Source: Clostridium chromiireducens
GTDB lineage: Bacteria > Bacillota > Clostridia > Clostridiales > Clostridiaceae
Length of the DNA stretch: 64,000 nucleotides
Reading direction: 5' to 3'
Assembly: GCF_002029255.1 (NCBI RefSeq)
Contig: NZ_MZGT01000020.1
Coordinates: 1 to 64,000, forward strand
Position 1 is the first letter of the stretch. Each line of letters begins with the position of its first letter. This document shows, one piece after another, positions 9,776 through 19,451 of this stretch. The notes beneath the pieces are model-generated. The model searched no databases and was not told the origin of the DNA. It saw nothing but the letters and a program-made list of their open reading frames with translations. The translations under genes were made by a program, and so were the position numbers.

Positions 9776-12139
9776 CTATTCTTTATTCTTCAAAACTTCT
9801 AACATATCAATTGACTTAATTTTTCTCATTAACATTAAATTAGTTACAAGCGTAAAAACAAGAGTAAGTATTACAGTTATAATATAACTCCTAATTTCTA
9901 CAACATAAGGTATACTGTAAGAATCTGTGCTACTATTTGCCATCATAGCACTGCCAAGCCACTTTCCAAATGGTAAGCCAATAATGATACCAAATGTTGA
10001 GATTATATAATTTTCATTAAAAATTAGTTTTTTAATTTCATTATTTGTAAACCCCAATACTTTTAAAGTAGCTAATTCTCTTTGTCTTTCAAATATATTG
10101 ATTGTGGCAATATTATATAAAACTGCTATAAGCAAAATTGCTGCAAGCACAATCATTGCTCCTACGGACGATTTCATGGCTCCCATATTCTTTAAAAGAG
10201 CATTAAGTGAATCTGATTTTGATTCTACAGATGTAATTCCAGGCATATCTTTAAGTTTATTTTCAACCTCATTTTCAAATTTACCATTATCAAGCTTTAA
10301 TACAGCAGAACTTGCAATCATTCCTTCACCAAGCATATTATTTAATCCATCCATAGAAGTATAGGCACTCAAACCTATATATTGAACTATAATTCCCTTA
10401 ACAACTGCTTCCCGTTTTTCTTTTCCTGGGAAGAAAAACTTAATATTAACTTTATCATTTACTTTTACTCCAAGCACATTGGCAAGTTTTTCAGATATAA
10501 GTATTCCATTGTTCGGAAGATTTATTTTATTACCACTAGTATCTTCAACTCGATATATTTGTGGTTCTTCTATAAGTGCTGTTAAACCAACATCTTTACT
10601 TCTCCATCCATTTGATATTTCAACACCTGTTTCTAATACTGGCTCTAATTCCGTTACGTGCTCAATATTTTTAATGCTGCTTAATTCCTCTACACTCATT
10701 ATTTTAGGGAACTTTACCTTGATATCATAATTTTGAATATTTCCATATTGTTCTTCTATCATAAAGTTCATGGAATCACTCATACTTAAAGCAACTAAAA
10801 GTAATGCTGACGAAAAAATAATTCCTAGTGAAGTTAATAATGCTCTTCTTTTATATCTAAATAAGTTTCGAAGTATAATCTTTCCCAAATTGCTGATATT
10901 GCTCCATATAAATTCTATTTTCTCAAAAAGTATTTTCTTACCAGCTTCAGGGGATTTCTCTCTCATGGCTTCGCTAGGCATAATTTTAAAAATGACCTTG
11001 CAAGAATTATACCCAGCAAACAAACTAAAAGCTAATGTCAATACGAAGGCTGGAATTACGAATTCTCCATAAATCCTAATTTCACTAAGGGGTAAACTGA
11101 AATATTGGTTATACATTTTTGTTAACCCTACCCCCATGTATGTTCCTACTACCGATCCTATTAAGCTGCCAATAACAGCAATAATCATAGAAAAGCTCAT
11201 ATAATAGGTAAGTACTTGAACATTGGTGAATCCCAAAGCCTTTAATACTCCAATCTGCACTCTTTGATTTTCTACCATTCTTCCCATCATAATATATATA
11301 ATAATTGAAGAAACCAAAAAAAATACAATAGGGAAACTACCTCCCGTAGACTTCAATTGCTTTATTTCTTCACTTATCATCTTACTGCTTATTTGCTCAT
11401 CTCTATCCATAACACTTTTCACACCATAATTCTTTAAAATCTTCCTTATGTCATCTTTAGCTGTTTCTATGCGAGTCCCATTAGAAAGATTAATAGAAAT
11501 ATTATTTATAAATCCCTTAGAATCAAAAATTGCTTCTCCAAAAGATTGCTTTATATAAATTATTCCGAACTTCTTATTATCCACCATTATCTCGCTTGAA
11601 TCCTTTAATGTATATACAAATTCAGGACTTTTGGCTGAACCAACAATTTTAAGTTTTACCTTATTTCCATTAATGACCGGATAAATATATTCTCCTAAAT
11701 TTAAGTTATTTGCCTTTAGAAAATCTTCGTCTAGAAGACATTGGTTATTATCTTCTTCTGAAAAATATCTTCCTGATTTTATTACAATATCATTTACAAT
11801 ATCTCTCTTTATATCTGGAAGAGTTATGAACCTCAAGGTTGCATTTTCTTCTGATAAGCTTATGCTGGCATCATTAATAATTCTCTCAGTACTCATCTTT
11901 ACATATGGTAAACTTTCTATCTTGTCTTTTGCACTTGCTGGTGCTTTATAAAGATCCACCCAAATATCAGCTAATCTATATTCCTCGTAATATTGAGTAC
12001 TTGAATTAGATAGATTTTTGAATACAGAATTTAATGATGTATAAAATGCAACTCCTAGAATAACAATTATTAAAATAGAAATAAACTGGCCTTTTGATTT
12101 TTTTAAATCTCTAAGTAAATTTCTAAATAAAATTTTCAT
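9776..12139 (-). CDS. ABC transporter permease, FtsX/MacB-like, two-domain
   Basis: This is a 787-aa permease. An N-terminal TM helix (FISILIIVILGVAFYTSL) is followed by a large extracytoplasmic domain and three TMs around 270-400. A second copy of the same plan (LLTSLGIIFSSALLLVAL, extracellular domain, last three TMs around 660-785) completes it. The duplicated FtsX domains (IGVLKALGFTNVQV and LATLKVLGFTNNEI) mark the MacB/YtrF-like family exporting peptides, lipids or antibiotics. The second ATG is preferred because it forms TAATG with the ATPase stop codon; an ATG two codons upstream is possible. Confidence 0.88.
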   Translation of the reverse strand: MKILFRNLLRDLKKSKGQFISILIIVILGVAFYTSLNSVFKNLSNSSTQYYEEYRLADIWVDLYKAPASAKDKIESLPYVKMSTERIINDASISLSEENATLRFITLPDIKRDIVNDIVIKSGRYFSEEDNNQCLLDEDFLKANNLNLGEYIYPVINGNKVKLKIVGSAKSPEFVYTLKDSSEIMVDNKKFGIIYIKQSFGEAIFDSKGFINNISINLSNGTRIETAKDDIRKILKNYGVKSVMDRDEQISSKMISEEIKQLKSTGGSFPIVFFLVSSIIIYIMMGRMVENQRVQIGVLKALGFTNVQVLTYYMSFSMIIAVIGSLIGSVVGTYMGVGLTKMYNQYFSLPLSEIRIYGEFVIPAFVLTLAFSLFAGYNSCKVIFKIMPSEAMREKSPEAGKKILFEKIEFIWSNISNLGKIILRNLFRYKRRALLTSLGIIFSSALLLVALSMSDSMNFMIEEQYGNIQNYDIKVKFPKIMSVEELSSIKNIEHVTELEPVLETGVEISNGWRSKDVGLTALIEEPQIYRVEDTSGNKINLPNNGILISEKLANVLGVKVNDKVNIKFFFPGKEKREAVVKGIIVQYIGLSAYTSMDGLNNMLGEGMIASSAVLKLDNGKFENEVENKLKDMPGITSVESKSDSLNALLKNMGAMKSSVGAMIVLAAILLIAVLYNIATINIFERQRELATLKVLGFTNNEIKKLIFNENYIISTFGIIIGLPFGKWLGSAMMANSSTDSYSIPYVVEIRSYIITVILTLVFTLVTNLMLMRKIKSIDMLEVLKNKE

Positions 12140-12846
12140 TACCATTCTATCCTTTCAGGTGACTCAGGGTTTTCATTAATTGTAATTGACTCAACAGTAC
12201 CACTTTTTACTTTTATAACCCTGTCAGCCATCGCAGCTATAGCTGCATTATGAGTAATAACTACTATTGTCTTATTAGAATTTTTATTAATATCATAGAG
12301 TAATTTTAAAATCAACTTTCCTGTAACATAGTCTAAAGCTCCCGTAGGTTCATCACATAAAAGCAGAAGTGGATTCTTTACTAAAGCTCTTGCTATAGCC
12401 ACTCTTTGCTGCTCACCACCTGATAGCTGCGCTGGAAAATTATGAGCTCTGTCACTTAATCCAACATCCCTCATAATATCATTAGCATTTAAAGGATTAT
12501 CACTAAGAGATCTTACTAATTCTACATTTTCAAGAGCTGTGAGATTTGACATTAAGTTATAAAATTGAAACACAAAACCTACTTTTTTTCGTCTGTACAT
12601 AGTAAGTTCATTATCAGAATACTTTGTTATATTTTCTCCATCTATAATTACTTCACCCGAAGTCGGCCTGTCCATACCTCCGACCATATTTAAAACAGTA
12701 CTTTTCCCTGATCCACTGGGCCCTAGTACAACAACAAATTCTCCTTCAAAAATTTCAAAATTCATTTCATCAGATGCCTTTACAGTCACCTCTCCCATGT
12801 TATATTCCTTTGTAACATCTTTTACTATAACAATAGGATCTTTCAT
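12139..12846 (-). CDS. ABC transporter ATP-binding protein, LolD/MacB type
   Basis: This is a 235-aa ATPase with Walker [10 protein letters not shown] (about 42), Q-loop FVFQFYNLM, signature [15 protein letters not shown], Walker [14 protein letters not shown] and switch histidine VVITHN. It is the first gene of a four-gene operon (ATPase, permease, adaptor, TetR) and overlaps the permease start. The family powers tripartite or bipartite export of peptide antibiotics and other toxic compounds. The RBS is an unbroken GGGGGG. Confidence 0.92.
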   Translation of the reverse strand: MKDPIVIVKDVTKEYNMGEVTVKASDEMNFEIFEGEFVVVLGPSGSGKSTVLNMVGGMDRPTSGEVIIDGENITKYSDNELTMYRRKKVGFVFQFYNLMSNLTALENVELVRSLSDNPLNANDIMRDVGLSDRAHNFPAQLSGGEQQRVAIARALVKNPLLLLCDEPTGALDYVTGKLILKLLYDINKNSNKTIVVITHNAAIAAMADRVIKVKSGTVESITINENPESPERIEW

Positions 12847-12869
12847 TAAAATCCCCCCACTCTACACTT

Positions 12870-12923
12870 TTGACCATCAGGTCAATATATTGTTATTATG
12901 CTCCCTACTGACCATGTAGTCAA
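12870..12923 (-). promoter_or_regulatory. Exporter operon promoter with two TetR-type operators
   Basis: On the minus strand TTGACT (12923-12918), a 17-nt spacer and CATAAT (12900-12895) form a near-consensus sigma-A promoter. Two related palindromes flank it. TGACCATGTAGTCA (12909-12922) overlaps the -35 box. TTGACCATCAGGTCAA (12870-12885) lies just after the start point. Paired operators in these places fit repression by the TetR protein coded at the end of the operon. Confidence 0.75.
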
Positions 12924-12981
12924 TATATTATCTAAAACAAATACTACTACATTTTTATCTTATTTACTTAGTAAACGTTAA

Positions 12982-13015
12982 AGAAACCTGCTATTGCAAC
13001 TAATAGCAGGTTTCT
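12982..13015 (-). terminator. Hairpin terminator downstream of alkC
   Basis: AGAAACCTGCTATT and AATAGCAGGTTTCT form a perfect 14-bp stem with a 6-nt loop. It lies between alkC, transcribed toward it, and the exporter promoter. The T tail is short (TTTAACGTTT). Confidence 0.6.
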
Positions 13016-13157
13016 AAAATCGTTATGTTATTTTTTTAATAAATTTATGATTCCATAAAAGACGAAATTATAGGTCTATAATATTAGTCTACAGATTCGT
13101 AGCATAACGAGGCCTGAGATTCTAATACGCTGCCAATGTACTTTGTGCTACTTTTCT

Positions 13158-14258
13158 CTACTTTTCGAGGTTAATGATAGTGTTAGAAACTTCACATCCA
13201 TTTACTAACAGTACAATTTTATGCTCTCCTTCATAATGACGACGTGTAGTGAGATTCTTCCAACTATGAGTTCTAGCTCCAGTAATATGCTCGCCACCTA
13301 GTACCGTCTTATCAGACAATAAAAATAATTTACGCGAAACATTTCCTCTCGCCTTCACAAAATCAATTCCATACTCAATCCTAATATGTACACGCTCCCC
13401 ATTACGAACATAAACTTCGTATGTAAAAGTAGAATTTTCTCCTATTTTTACTGCTTTTAGATCTACGGATAAATTAGCACTAGTTACAATGGAGTTACCT
13501 TGAACATCTCCATATCCAAATAATCTCATAACTTCTGGATCAGCCTTACGAATTAATGTCCTAGCTCCATGTCTTAATATCCAATCTGTATAAGAATTTT
13601 TACCTTTCCATTTTTTTATTATTTCTATAATTGTTTCTGGATTATCTTTAGAAATATCATTTAAATTATTAGCGACACTCTTCCGAACATAAACTGATTG
13701 ATCTTCTTTTAATTGTTCTAAAACAGAAATCACTGGTTTTGGATCTTTTTTAAATACTGGAATTCCTTCTCCCCATGGAAGTCGTGGGCGACATCCCTCG
13801 CTTGCCAATCTTCTTACGTGTTCATTATCACTTTTAGACCATTTAAGCATTTGCTGCATCATAAATTCTGGATCAGATATTATAAATGGTCTAACCGCAA
13901 ATTCGGAAGAAGATCTCATTGTAAAACGTTCTATTGCTTTCATTGAAAGTTCCCAATGTTCAAATTTACTGCCATATACCACTACAAAATCAGGAAAGAA
14001 CAGATAAGGAAATCCGATACACTCTTCATCAATTGAAAATAATACTTCTAAAGCATCCCCATATTTTTCTGGCAAATATCTCCCGAGTATTTCAGAAATT
14101 CTTCTAATTCTTTCTTTCAGTTTAAGTTCCTGCCATTTATTATCTATAACATCATCTACAAACCCTTTTTCATCAAAAATATTGTAAGTCGATTGCACCT
14201 TCCCTGCAAAACTCTCTAAAAATTCTTTACTATATATATCCTTTAAAGCATCCGCCAT
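13158..14258 (-). CDS. alkC: AlkC-type DNA alkylation repair glycosylase with C-terminal Ig-like domain
   Basis: This is a 366-aa protein. The first about 260 residues are helical HEAT-like repeats of the AlkC/AlkD family that excises N3- or N7-alkylated purines. Markers are FFPDFVVVYG, RRLASEGCRPRLPWG and DQSVYVRKSVANNLNDISKDNPE. Residues about 265-366 are a beta-rich segment (TYEVYVRNGERVHIRIEYGIDFVKA ... KNLTTRRHYEGEHKIVLLVNG) that matches the Ig-like extension known for AlkC2-type enzymes. It is monocistronic, with a strong AAAGGAG site and its own terminator downstream. Confidence 0.85.
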   Translation of the reverse strand: MADALKDIYSKEFLESFAGKVQSTYNIFDEKGFVDDVIDNKWQELKLKERIRRISEILGRYLPEKYGDALEVLFSIDEECIGFPYLFFPDFVVVYGSKFEHWELSMKAIERFTMRSSSEFAVRPFIISDPEFMMQQMLKWSKSDNEHVRRLASEGCRPRLPWGEGIPVFKKDPKPVISVLEQLKEDQSVYVRKSVANNLNDISKDNPETIIEIIKKWKGKNSYTDWILRHGARTLIRKADPEVMRLFGYGDVQGNSIVTSANLSVDLKAVKIGENSTFTYEVYVRNGERVHIRIEYGIDFVKARGNVSRKLFLLSDKTVLGGEHITGARTHSWKNLTTRRHYEGEHKIVLLVNGCEVSNTIINLEK

Positions 14259-14334
14259 AAATTTCTCCTTTTTATATAATTTATTGTTTTATATATATTA
14301 TAATCTATATAATTAGACAACATTATGTCATATT

Positions 14335-14379
14335 AAAATAAAGATTAGGGTTTGTGAATTAAACCCTAATCTTTATTTT
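14335..14379 (-). terminator. Strong terminator after the flavodiiron fusion gene
   Basis: AAATAAAGATTAGGGTTT and its exact complement form an 18-bp stem around a 7-nt loop, about 30 nt after the stop at 14412. A/T runs at both ends could make it work in either direction. Confidence 0.85.
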
Positions 14380-14411
14380 AATATATTTATTTTTAGTTAT
14401 ATAAGTTTAAC

Positions 14412-16943
14412 TTAAAACATTTCCTTGAATAATCTATTCTCTTTTACGTCTTGTGTTATCTTAGCAATATTGCTAGTATCTCCAATCAAGATAGCTCCAC
14501 ATAAACGATTATTTGCAAAATAGTATTTTGTATATGTCTTTTTAGCTGGATCTTTAAACTCTACTGTTTTATATTGAATTTCTGGGTTTTTACCATTATC
14601 ACCAATTGCATACAATGAAGTATTAGCTCCATTAAATGTTAATGCTGCATCTACTGTTTCATAAACTAATGAATCACCTGTTGCATTAGCGCCAGCTACT
14701 TTTCCCATTTCCAAAGCTTGCGGCCATATTCCATAATTTATTCCATTATACTCTGCACAGTCTCCACATGCATAGATGTCTGATACATTAGTTTCCATAT
14801 TTTCATTTACAACTATCGCTCTATTAATATTAATTCCTGCTTCTTGAGCTATCCTAGAGTTAGGCGTAATTCCGCAAGATACAACAACTAAATCTGCAGC
14901 AATAACTTCTCCACCATTAATTCTAACTCCGGTAACTGAATTTTCACCTTCTATTTCATCGATTTTCACATTTAATCTTACGTCAATTCCAGCATCTTTA
15001 ATTATTTGCTCTAAGAATTTTCCACCTTCATAATCTAATTGGCGACCCATTAATTTATCTGCTAATTCTAACACTGTTACTTTACATTTTGCTTTTGCTA
15101 ACTCCCATGCAGCTTCAAGCCCAAGAACTCCTCCACCTATTATAACTGCATTTTTTACTTTTGGTAGCAATTCTGTAATTTTATCTGTATCAGAAATCCT
15201 TCGGATTGCTATAACCTCTTTTTTGTCTTTTCCTGGAATTGGTGGAACAAAACATTCTGCACCTAATGCATAAATACATTTATCATATTTTAATCTAATT
15301 CCATCTTTAAAAAGTGCTTCTTTTTCCCTTGTATTAATCTTAATTAATTCTCTATCAAGTACATTTGTAATATTATTTTCTTTATACCACTCTTCATCAT
15401 GTACTGCTATTTGCTTAGAATTAAATTTGGCTATCATTGATTTTGTTAACATTGGACGGTTATATCCAAGGACATTTTCATTTGAAACTAAAACTATTGA
15501 GCATGTCTCATTTCTTTCCCTTATGGCTGTTGCGGCACTAATACCAGCTGCACCGTTTCCAAGAATCAAATATATTTCATTTGTATTTTTCTTGTAATCT
15601 GAATCTTCTACTTCTACTGGTATGAAATTTTCCTTTCCAACACCACAAACTGGACATATTTCAAGACTAGAATCAAATATTTCACCACATACTAAACATT
15701 TAACTAATGTTCTTTTTGCAGATTTCTTCTTTGCATTTTCTTTATTTTGCAAAACGCATCCAAAATTATATCCATAATCATAAGCCTCACTTAATTCACT
15801 GTTACTAGGCTTAAATTTAATACGGAATCCATCATCAACGACCTTCAATTTAAGTTGTTTTAATCTTTCTATAATATGAGGAACACCTTCTCCACTCCAA
15901 CCATAGCTTCCAAACGCACTAGCAAGTTTTCCGCCATGGGTTCTTGCAAACATTTTTATAGTCAAGTCCCAAATTGGTTCTAACGCTTCCCCTACAATAG
16001 TAGGAGTACCAAATAAGATACCATCTGCAAATGCTAATTCCTCAATAACTTTTGCTTTATCTTCTTCAACTAAATCATAAGATCTTACATCTATTTCTCC
16101 ACTGTCTTTAATCCCTTCAGTTATCTTATTTGCTAATTCCTTTGTATACCCATAGGCACTTACATAAGGTATAATTACTGTTTTTCTTGGATTTGGATTA
16201 ACTACAGTACACCATTTCTTATAAAGCTCTATGATTTCATCTATCCTACAGTCTATAACTGGACCATGCCCTGTACATATCATATTTATATCTAAATCTT
16301 TAATTCTATCTAAAGCCTTAGTCATAAACGGATTCTTAAAAGGCCCTATAATACAATCAAAATAGTACTTAGTTGCTCTTAAATATCCTTCGTTATCTGT
16401 CACTTTACTCAACAAAACTTCATCAAAACTATAATGAGAACCAAAAGAATCACAAGTAACTAAGGTTTTATCTTCCTCAATATATGTATACATTGTATCA
16501 GGCCAATGTAAATTTGGTAAAAGCATAAAACGTAAAGTTTTGTCACCTAATTCTAAAATATCGTTTTCTTTTACCGCTATACTATAAAAATCACGATTAA
16601 CAATATTCTTTAAGAAGCCTATAGCAACTTGAGTTCCAACAATTTTGATATTAGGGTTTATTTCGATTAGTTTTTCTATACTTCCTGCATGGTCAGGTTC
16701 TGTATGATTTACTATAATATAGTCAATCTCTTTAATATCAACTAATTTATTTAATGCTTTCAAATATCCATCAAAGAATTTAACCTTTGCAGTTTCAAAT
16801 AATACAGTTTTTTCACTTGTCTTAAGTAAATAAGAATTATATGATGTTCCAAATTCTGTTTCCATAACTATATCAAATACTTTTAAATCTGGATCTAATA
16901 CTCCTGTCCAATAGAAACTCTTTTTTAATTCTAATATCTCCAT
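14412..16943 (-). CDS. Flavodiiron protein fused to rubredoxin and NADH:rubredoxin reductase
   Basis: This 843-aa three-part enzyme would move electrons from NAD(P)H through its own rubredoxin to a diiron site that reduces O2 to water (or NO). A metallo-beta-lactamase-like domain (1-250) carries the iron ligands: HTEPDH, H in NLHWPD, D in CDSFGSH and H in TGHGP. The flavodoxin domain (about 255-400, VSAYGYTKELA) follows. A short rubredoxin knuckle (CLVCG ... CPVCG, about 415-437) leads to a pyridine-nucleotide reductase (about 460-843). That part has FAD motif LGNGAAGISAA, NAD motif VIIGGGVLGLEAAWEL and ACGDCAEYNG. The rubredoxin loop between cysteine pairs is much shorter than in classical rubredoxin. 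This layout is the class F flavodiiron protein of clostridia. The first 400 residues are very close to the separate protein at 19452-20675. Confidence 0.93.
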   Translation of the reverse strand: MEILELKKSFYWTGVLDPDLKVFDIVMETEFGTSYNSYLLKTSEKTVLFETAKVKFFDGYLKALNKLVDIKEIDYIIVNHTEPDHAGSIEKLIEINPNIKIVGTQVAIGFLKNIVNRDFYSIAVKENDILELGDKTLRFMLLPNLHWPDTMYTYIEEDKTLVTCDSFGSHYSFDEVLLSKVTDNEGYLRATKYYFDCIIGPFKNPFMTKALDRIKDLDINMICTGHGPVIDCRIDEIIELYKKWCTVVNPNPRKTVIIPYVSAYGYTKELANKITEGIKDSGEIDVRSYDLVEEDKAKVIEELAFADGILFGTPTIVGEALEPIWDLTIKMFARTHGGKLASAFGSYGWSGEGVPHIIERLKQLKLKVVDDGFRIKFKPSNSELSEAYDYGYNFGCVLQNKENAKKKSAKRTLVKCLVCGEIFDSSLEICPVCGVGKENFIPVEVEDSDYKKNTNEIYLILGNGAAGISAATAIRERNETCSIVLVSNENVLGYNRPMLTKSMIAKFNSKQIAVHDEEWYKENNITNVLDRELIKINTREKEALFKDGIRLKYDKCIYALGAECFVPPIPGKDKKEVIAIRRISDTDKITELLPKVKNAVIIGGGVLGLEAAWELAKAKCKVTVLELADKLMGRQLDYEGGKFLEQIIKDAGIDVRLNVKIDEIEGENSVTGVRINGGEVIAADLVVVSCGITPNSRIAQEAGININRAIVVNENMETNVSDIYACGDCAEYNGINYGIWPQALEMGKVAGANATGDSLVYETVDAALTFNGANTSLYAIGDNGKNPEIQYKTVEFKDPAKKTYTKYYFANNRLCGAILIGDTSNIAKITQDVKENRLFKEMF

Positions 16944-16981
16944 ATAAAATTCCTCCCTATAATTTTCATCTATATGAAAAT

Positions 16982-16987
16982 ATTATA
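16982..16987 (-). promoter_or_regulatory. -10 box of the flavodiiron fusion gene
   Basis: The minus strand reads ATGTATAATATTTTCAT, the same 17 bases as before the second flavodiiron gene (20714-20719). CTGTTTAT lies upstream in both, but at different distances. No good -35 is visible, so an activator or an extended element may be needed. Confidence 0.5.
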
Positions 16988-17015
16988 CATTGTTTTATTC
17001 TAAATAAACAGCATG

Positions 17016-17090
17016 TAACTTAGACTTATGTGTAACTTACAGAAAGAGAAGGTGCTCTGTTACTCGGTTGCTAGAAAAAATAATCATTTT
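17016..17090. repeat. Solo half of a long palindrome (element G1)
   Basis: The run from AACTTAGACTTATG through AGAAAGAGAAGGTGCTCTG to CTCGGTTGCTAGAAAA matches one arm of the 54.8-55.0 kb palindrome almost base for base. The matching second arm is missing, so it looks like a truncated copy. It ends about 30 bp upstream of the fusion gene's -10 box. Confidence 0.6.
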
Positions 17091-17120
17091 ATTATATAAG
17101 CATATTTACAAATTTGCTAA

Positions 17121-17218
17121 AGCTTAAAGTTAATATCTTCACTAGAAATTATAAATATTTTCATAGTTTTTCGGAGCAAAAATGTTTATAATTTCGGTAA
17201 GTTATCGCATAACTAAGA
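17121..17218. repeat. Palindromic repeat of about 98 bp (element G2)
   Basis: It contains GAAATTATAAATATTTTCAT and, as its mirror, ATGTTTATAATTTCGGTAAG. The whole segment is a close reverse-complement copy of 54521-54617. It ends 15 nt before the uvsE stop codon and may double as its terminator. Confidence 0.65.
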
Positions 17219-17232
17219 ACTTTAATTATTGT

Positions 17233-18489
17233 TTAAAGAAAAAAGTAATAAGAATCTAAAAGATATTGTTCATTATATTTTACAGCCATCTTAAATAATT
17301 TATTTTTTATTGAATTTATAGAAACTTTACCTTGCTTATGATCTTCGATACTCTTTAAGAAACTATTTTTTTCCTTATTATCTGCTACATTTTTAAAATA
17401 TCCCCAAATATGCAATGCCGCATTTATTGAGTTGCCAACTTTAGTTTCAGTTTCCATCGCATCCTCAACACAATTATAAAACTGAACTACAGGATATTTA
17501 TTTTTATTTTTAAGTAAATTTCTTATCTCTAAATAATGTGAAGGAGAATCCTCTAGAACTTTATACTTATATCTTCCCCATTCTTCTTCAAGTTTTATTA
17601 TCTTATTATTTTTATTAACAGAATTTATACATTTTACTGCTGAAAGATTTTTATCTTTAACTTCAAGCATTATATCTATATCTTGTCTTTCTATACTTTC
17701 ATAGAAATCTAGAAATTTACTTATTCTTATTGTATTTGAATGGGAACCAGCTTTCTTTAACGGATCTTGCTGAGAGTAGTGCATTTTCTGATTCCCATCT
17801 TTTTCTTTCCAAGTCTTTTTGCATTCATTTATCAAATATAAATCGCTTTTTTCTTTATCATAACAATTTATTTCATTATGAAGATTATCAAAAACGACTG
17901 GGATGTTTAATTTCGTTCCTATTTTAAGAACATCGTTTATATTATAGGACTTATCATCATTTTCAATAACAAGTCTTTGCTTTACGGCGTCATCTAACTG
18001 CTTATAATTATCAACAAATCTATTTACCGCTTGTTCTTTATCGTTATAGACTCCACCAATATGTAATATAATTTTATGCTCTCCCTCAACTCCAAGGCTA
18101 TCTAAAACCTTGGTATGATAATTCAAATCTTCAATTGCTCTACTCACAACTTCTTCACTCGGAGAATTAAGAACTGTATATTGACCTGGATGCATCGATA
18201 CCCTTATGTTATTCTCTCTAATTTTCTTTCCTATAGCCAAAAATTCTTGTGAAAATATTTCCCACCAAGATAATTTGTTTAATGGGCTAGATCCAAATGG
18301 TATTAAGTCAGAAGTAATCCTAAAAAGTTTTATATTATTTTGAATATTATAATCAATGATATTTTCAATAGATTTTAAATTATATGATATTATTTCTAAT
18401 AACTTTTCTTCTGTTACATTTTTAGCGGTACAGCTTTTTAAGTTTGTACCTGGAACTCCAATTGTTAAACATGCGTATCCTATACTCAT
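17233..18489 (-). CDS. uvsE: UV damage endonuclease UvsE/UVDE
   Basis: This is a 418-aa TIM-barrel nuclease that nicks 5' of UV photoproducts. Family motifs are IGYACLTIG (start), FRITSDLIPFGSSPLN, VSMHPGQYTVLNSP, IILHIGGVYNDKEQA, LVIENDDKSY, PVVFDNLHNEINCY, KMHYSQQDP and DIMLEVKDKN. Together these carry the three-metal ligands. The C-terminal part (about 300-418) is an extension found in many clostridial members. ATG at 18489 has AAAGGAGC in front and starts two nt after the PrmA-like stop codon, so the two are translationally linked. UVDE commonly serves spore formers. Confidence 0.92.
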   Translation of the reverse strand: MSIGYACLTIGVPGTNLKSCTAKNVTEEKLLEIISYNLKSIENIIDYNIQNNIKLFRITSDLIPFGSSPLNKLSWWEIFSQEFLAIGKKIRENNIRVSMHPGQYTVLNSPSEEVVSRAIEDLNYHTKVLDSLGVEGEHKIILHIGGVYNDKEQAVNRFVDNYKQLDDAVKQRLVIENDDKSYNINDVLKIGTKLNIPVVFDNLHNEINCYDKEKSDLYLINECKKTWKEKDGNQKMHYSQQDPLKKAGSHSNTIRISKFLDFYESIERQDIDIMLEVKDKNLSAVKCINSVNKNNKIIKLEEEWGRYKYKVLEDSPSHYLEIRNLLKNKNKYPVVQFYNCVEDAMETETKVGNSINAALHIWGYFKNVADNKEKNSFLKSIEDHKQGKVSINSIKNKLFKMAVKYNEQYLLDSYYFFL

Positions 18490-18491
18490 TT

Positions 18492-19367
18492 TTAAGCTCC
18501 TTTTTTTAGAATCATAGTTACCCATTCATTCGTTTTAGTACTCTTTAAAAGATTATATCCTTGAACTTCAAGTTCATGAAGCACCTTGTCACTGCTCCAT
18601 TCCACTAATCCAGATACAAATAACGTCCCACTATCTTTTATAACATTATTAATTAGCTCCATAGATGATAATGTTTCCTCTCCACCAATATTAATAAATA
18701 CTACGTCGAATTTATCATTAACACCTGAATTCTTGGAAGTAACATCTGCTACAACAACTTCTATATTGTCAATATTATTAAGGCGTGCATTATGTAAAAC
18801 CTCAGCAGTCACATCTCTTATGTCCAGCGCTACTATATGTTCTGAATTCTTTAATCCAGCAGCTATACTTAATATCCCTGATCCTGTACCTAAATCAAGT
18901 ATGGTCTTACCTGAAAAGTCTTTTTCTAATATATATCTAAGTAAATCCTGTGTTGTTTCATGTAACCCTGTACCAAAGGACCCTTGAGACTCAAAATTAA
19001 TTTTCATCTTATTATCATCAACAATTTCATTAGGTTCAGCAATTATCCATCCATTATTTAAATCAACAGGCTCAAAAGGCTGCTGCCAATTATCTTCTTT
19101 TAACTCAGATAAAGTTATATTTTCTTCTATATCTAGGACTTCTCTAATTTTATCAATACATCTATTACATTCATCTATACTTTCGCTTTCTGGATAAACC
19201 TTTAAGTCTACAAATTCATTTTCTTTTTCATAAAACCCATAACCATTAGAATCAACAGTTACCTGATAAGGTGCATCATAATAAGTTGAGACTAAACCTA
19301 TTGTTATAAGCTTATCTAATACAGTTTCAATTTCAGAATAATTTACTGGAAATGATATTTCAAACAT
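18492..19367 (-). CDS. PrmA-like class I SAM methyltransferase
   Basis: This is a 291-aa protein with the PrmA plan. An N-terminal acidic alpha/beta domain is followed by motif FGTGLHETTQ and the SAM-binding motif I ILDLGTGSGILSIAAG (about 165). DVVFINIGGEE replaces the usual DVVxANI post-motif. PrmA trimethylates ribosomal protein L11. The match is moderate, and coupling to uvsE rather than dnaJ/rsmE leaves open a different protein substrate. ATG at 19367 follows GAGGTGA; the longer frame upstream lacks a site. Confidence 0.75.
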   Translation of the reverse strand: MFEISFPVNYSEIETVLDKLITIGLVSTYYDAPYQVTVDSNGYGFYEKENEFVDLKVYPESESIDECNRCIDKIREVLDIEENITLSELKEDNWQQPFEPVDLNNGWIIAEPNEIVDDNKMKINFESQGSFGTGLHETTQDLLRYILEKDFSGKTILDLGTGSGILSIAAGLKNSEHIVALDIRDVTAEVLHNARLNNIDNIEVVVADVTSKNSGVNDKFDVVFINIGGEETLSSMELINNVIKDSGTLFVSGLVEWSSDKVLHELEVQGYNLLKSTKTNEWVTMILKKGA

Positions 19368-19408
19368 AACTTCACCTCTATATTTTTTTAATTTTACCAC
19401 AATTAAAA

Positions 19409-19433
19409 TTAGGACTTATATAATAAGTCCTAA
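19409..19433 (-). terminator. Terminator of the stand-alone flavodiiron gene
   Basis: TTAGGACTTAT and ATAAGTCCTAA form a tight stem about 20 nt past the stop at 19452, followed by TTTTAATT on the minus strand. Confidence 0.75.
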
Positions 19434-19451
19434 CATAAATAGCAATCACTA

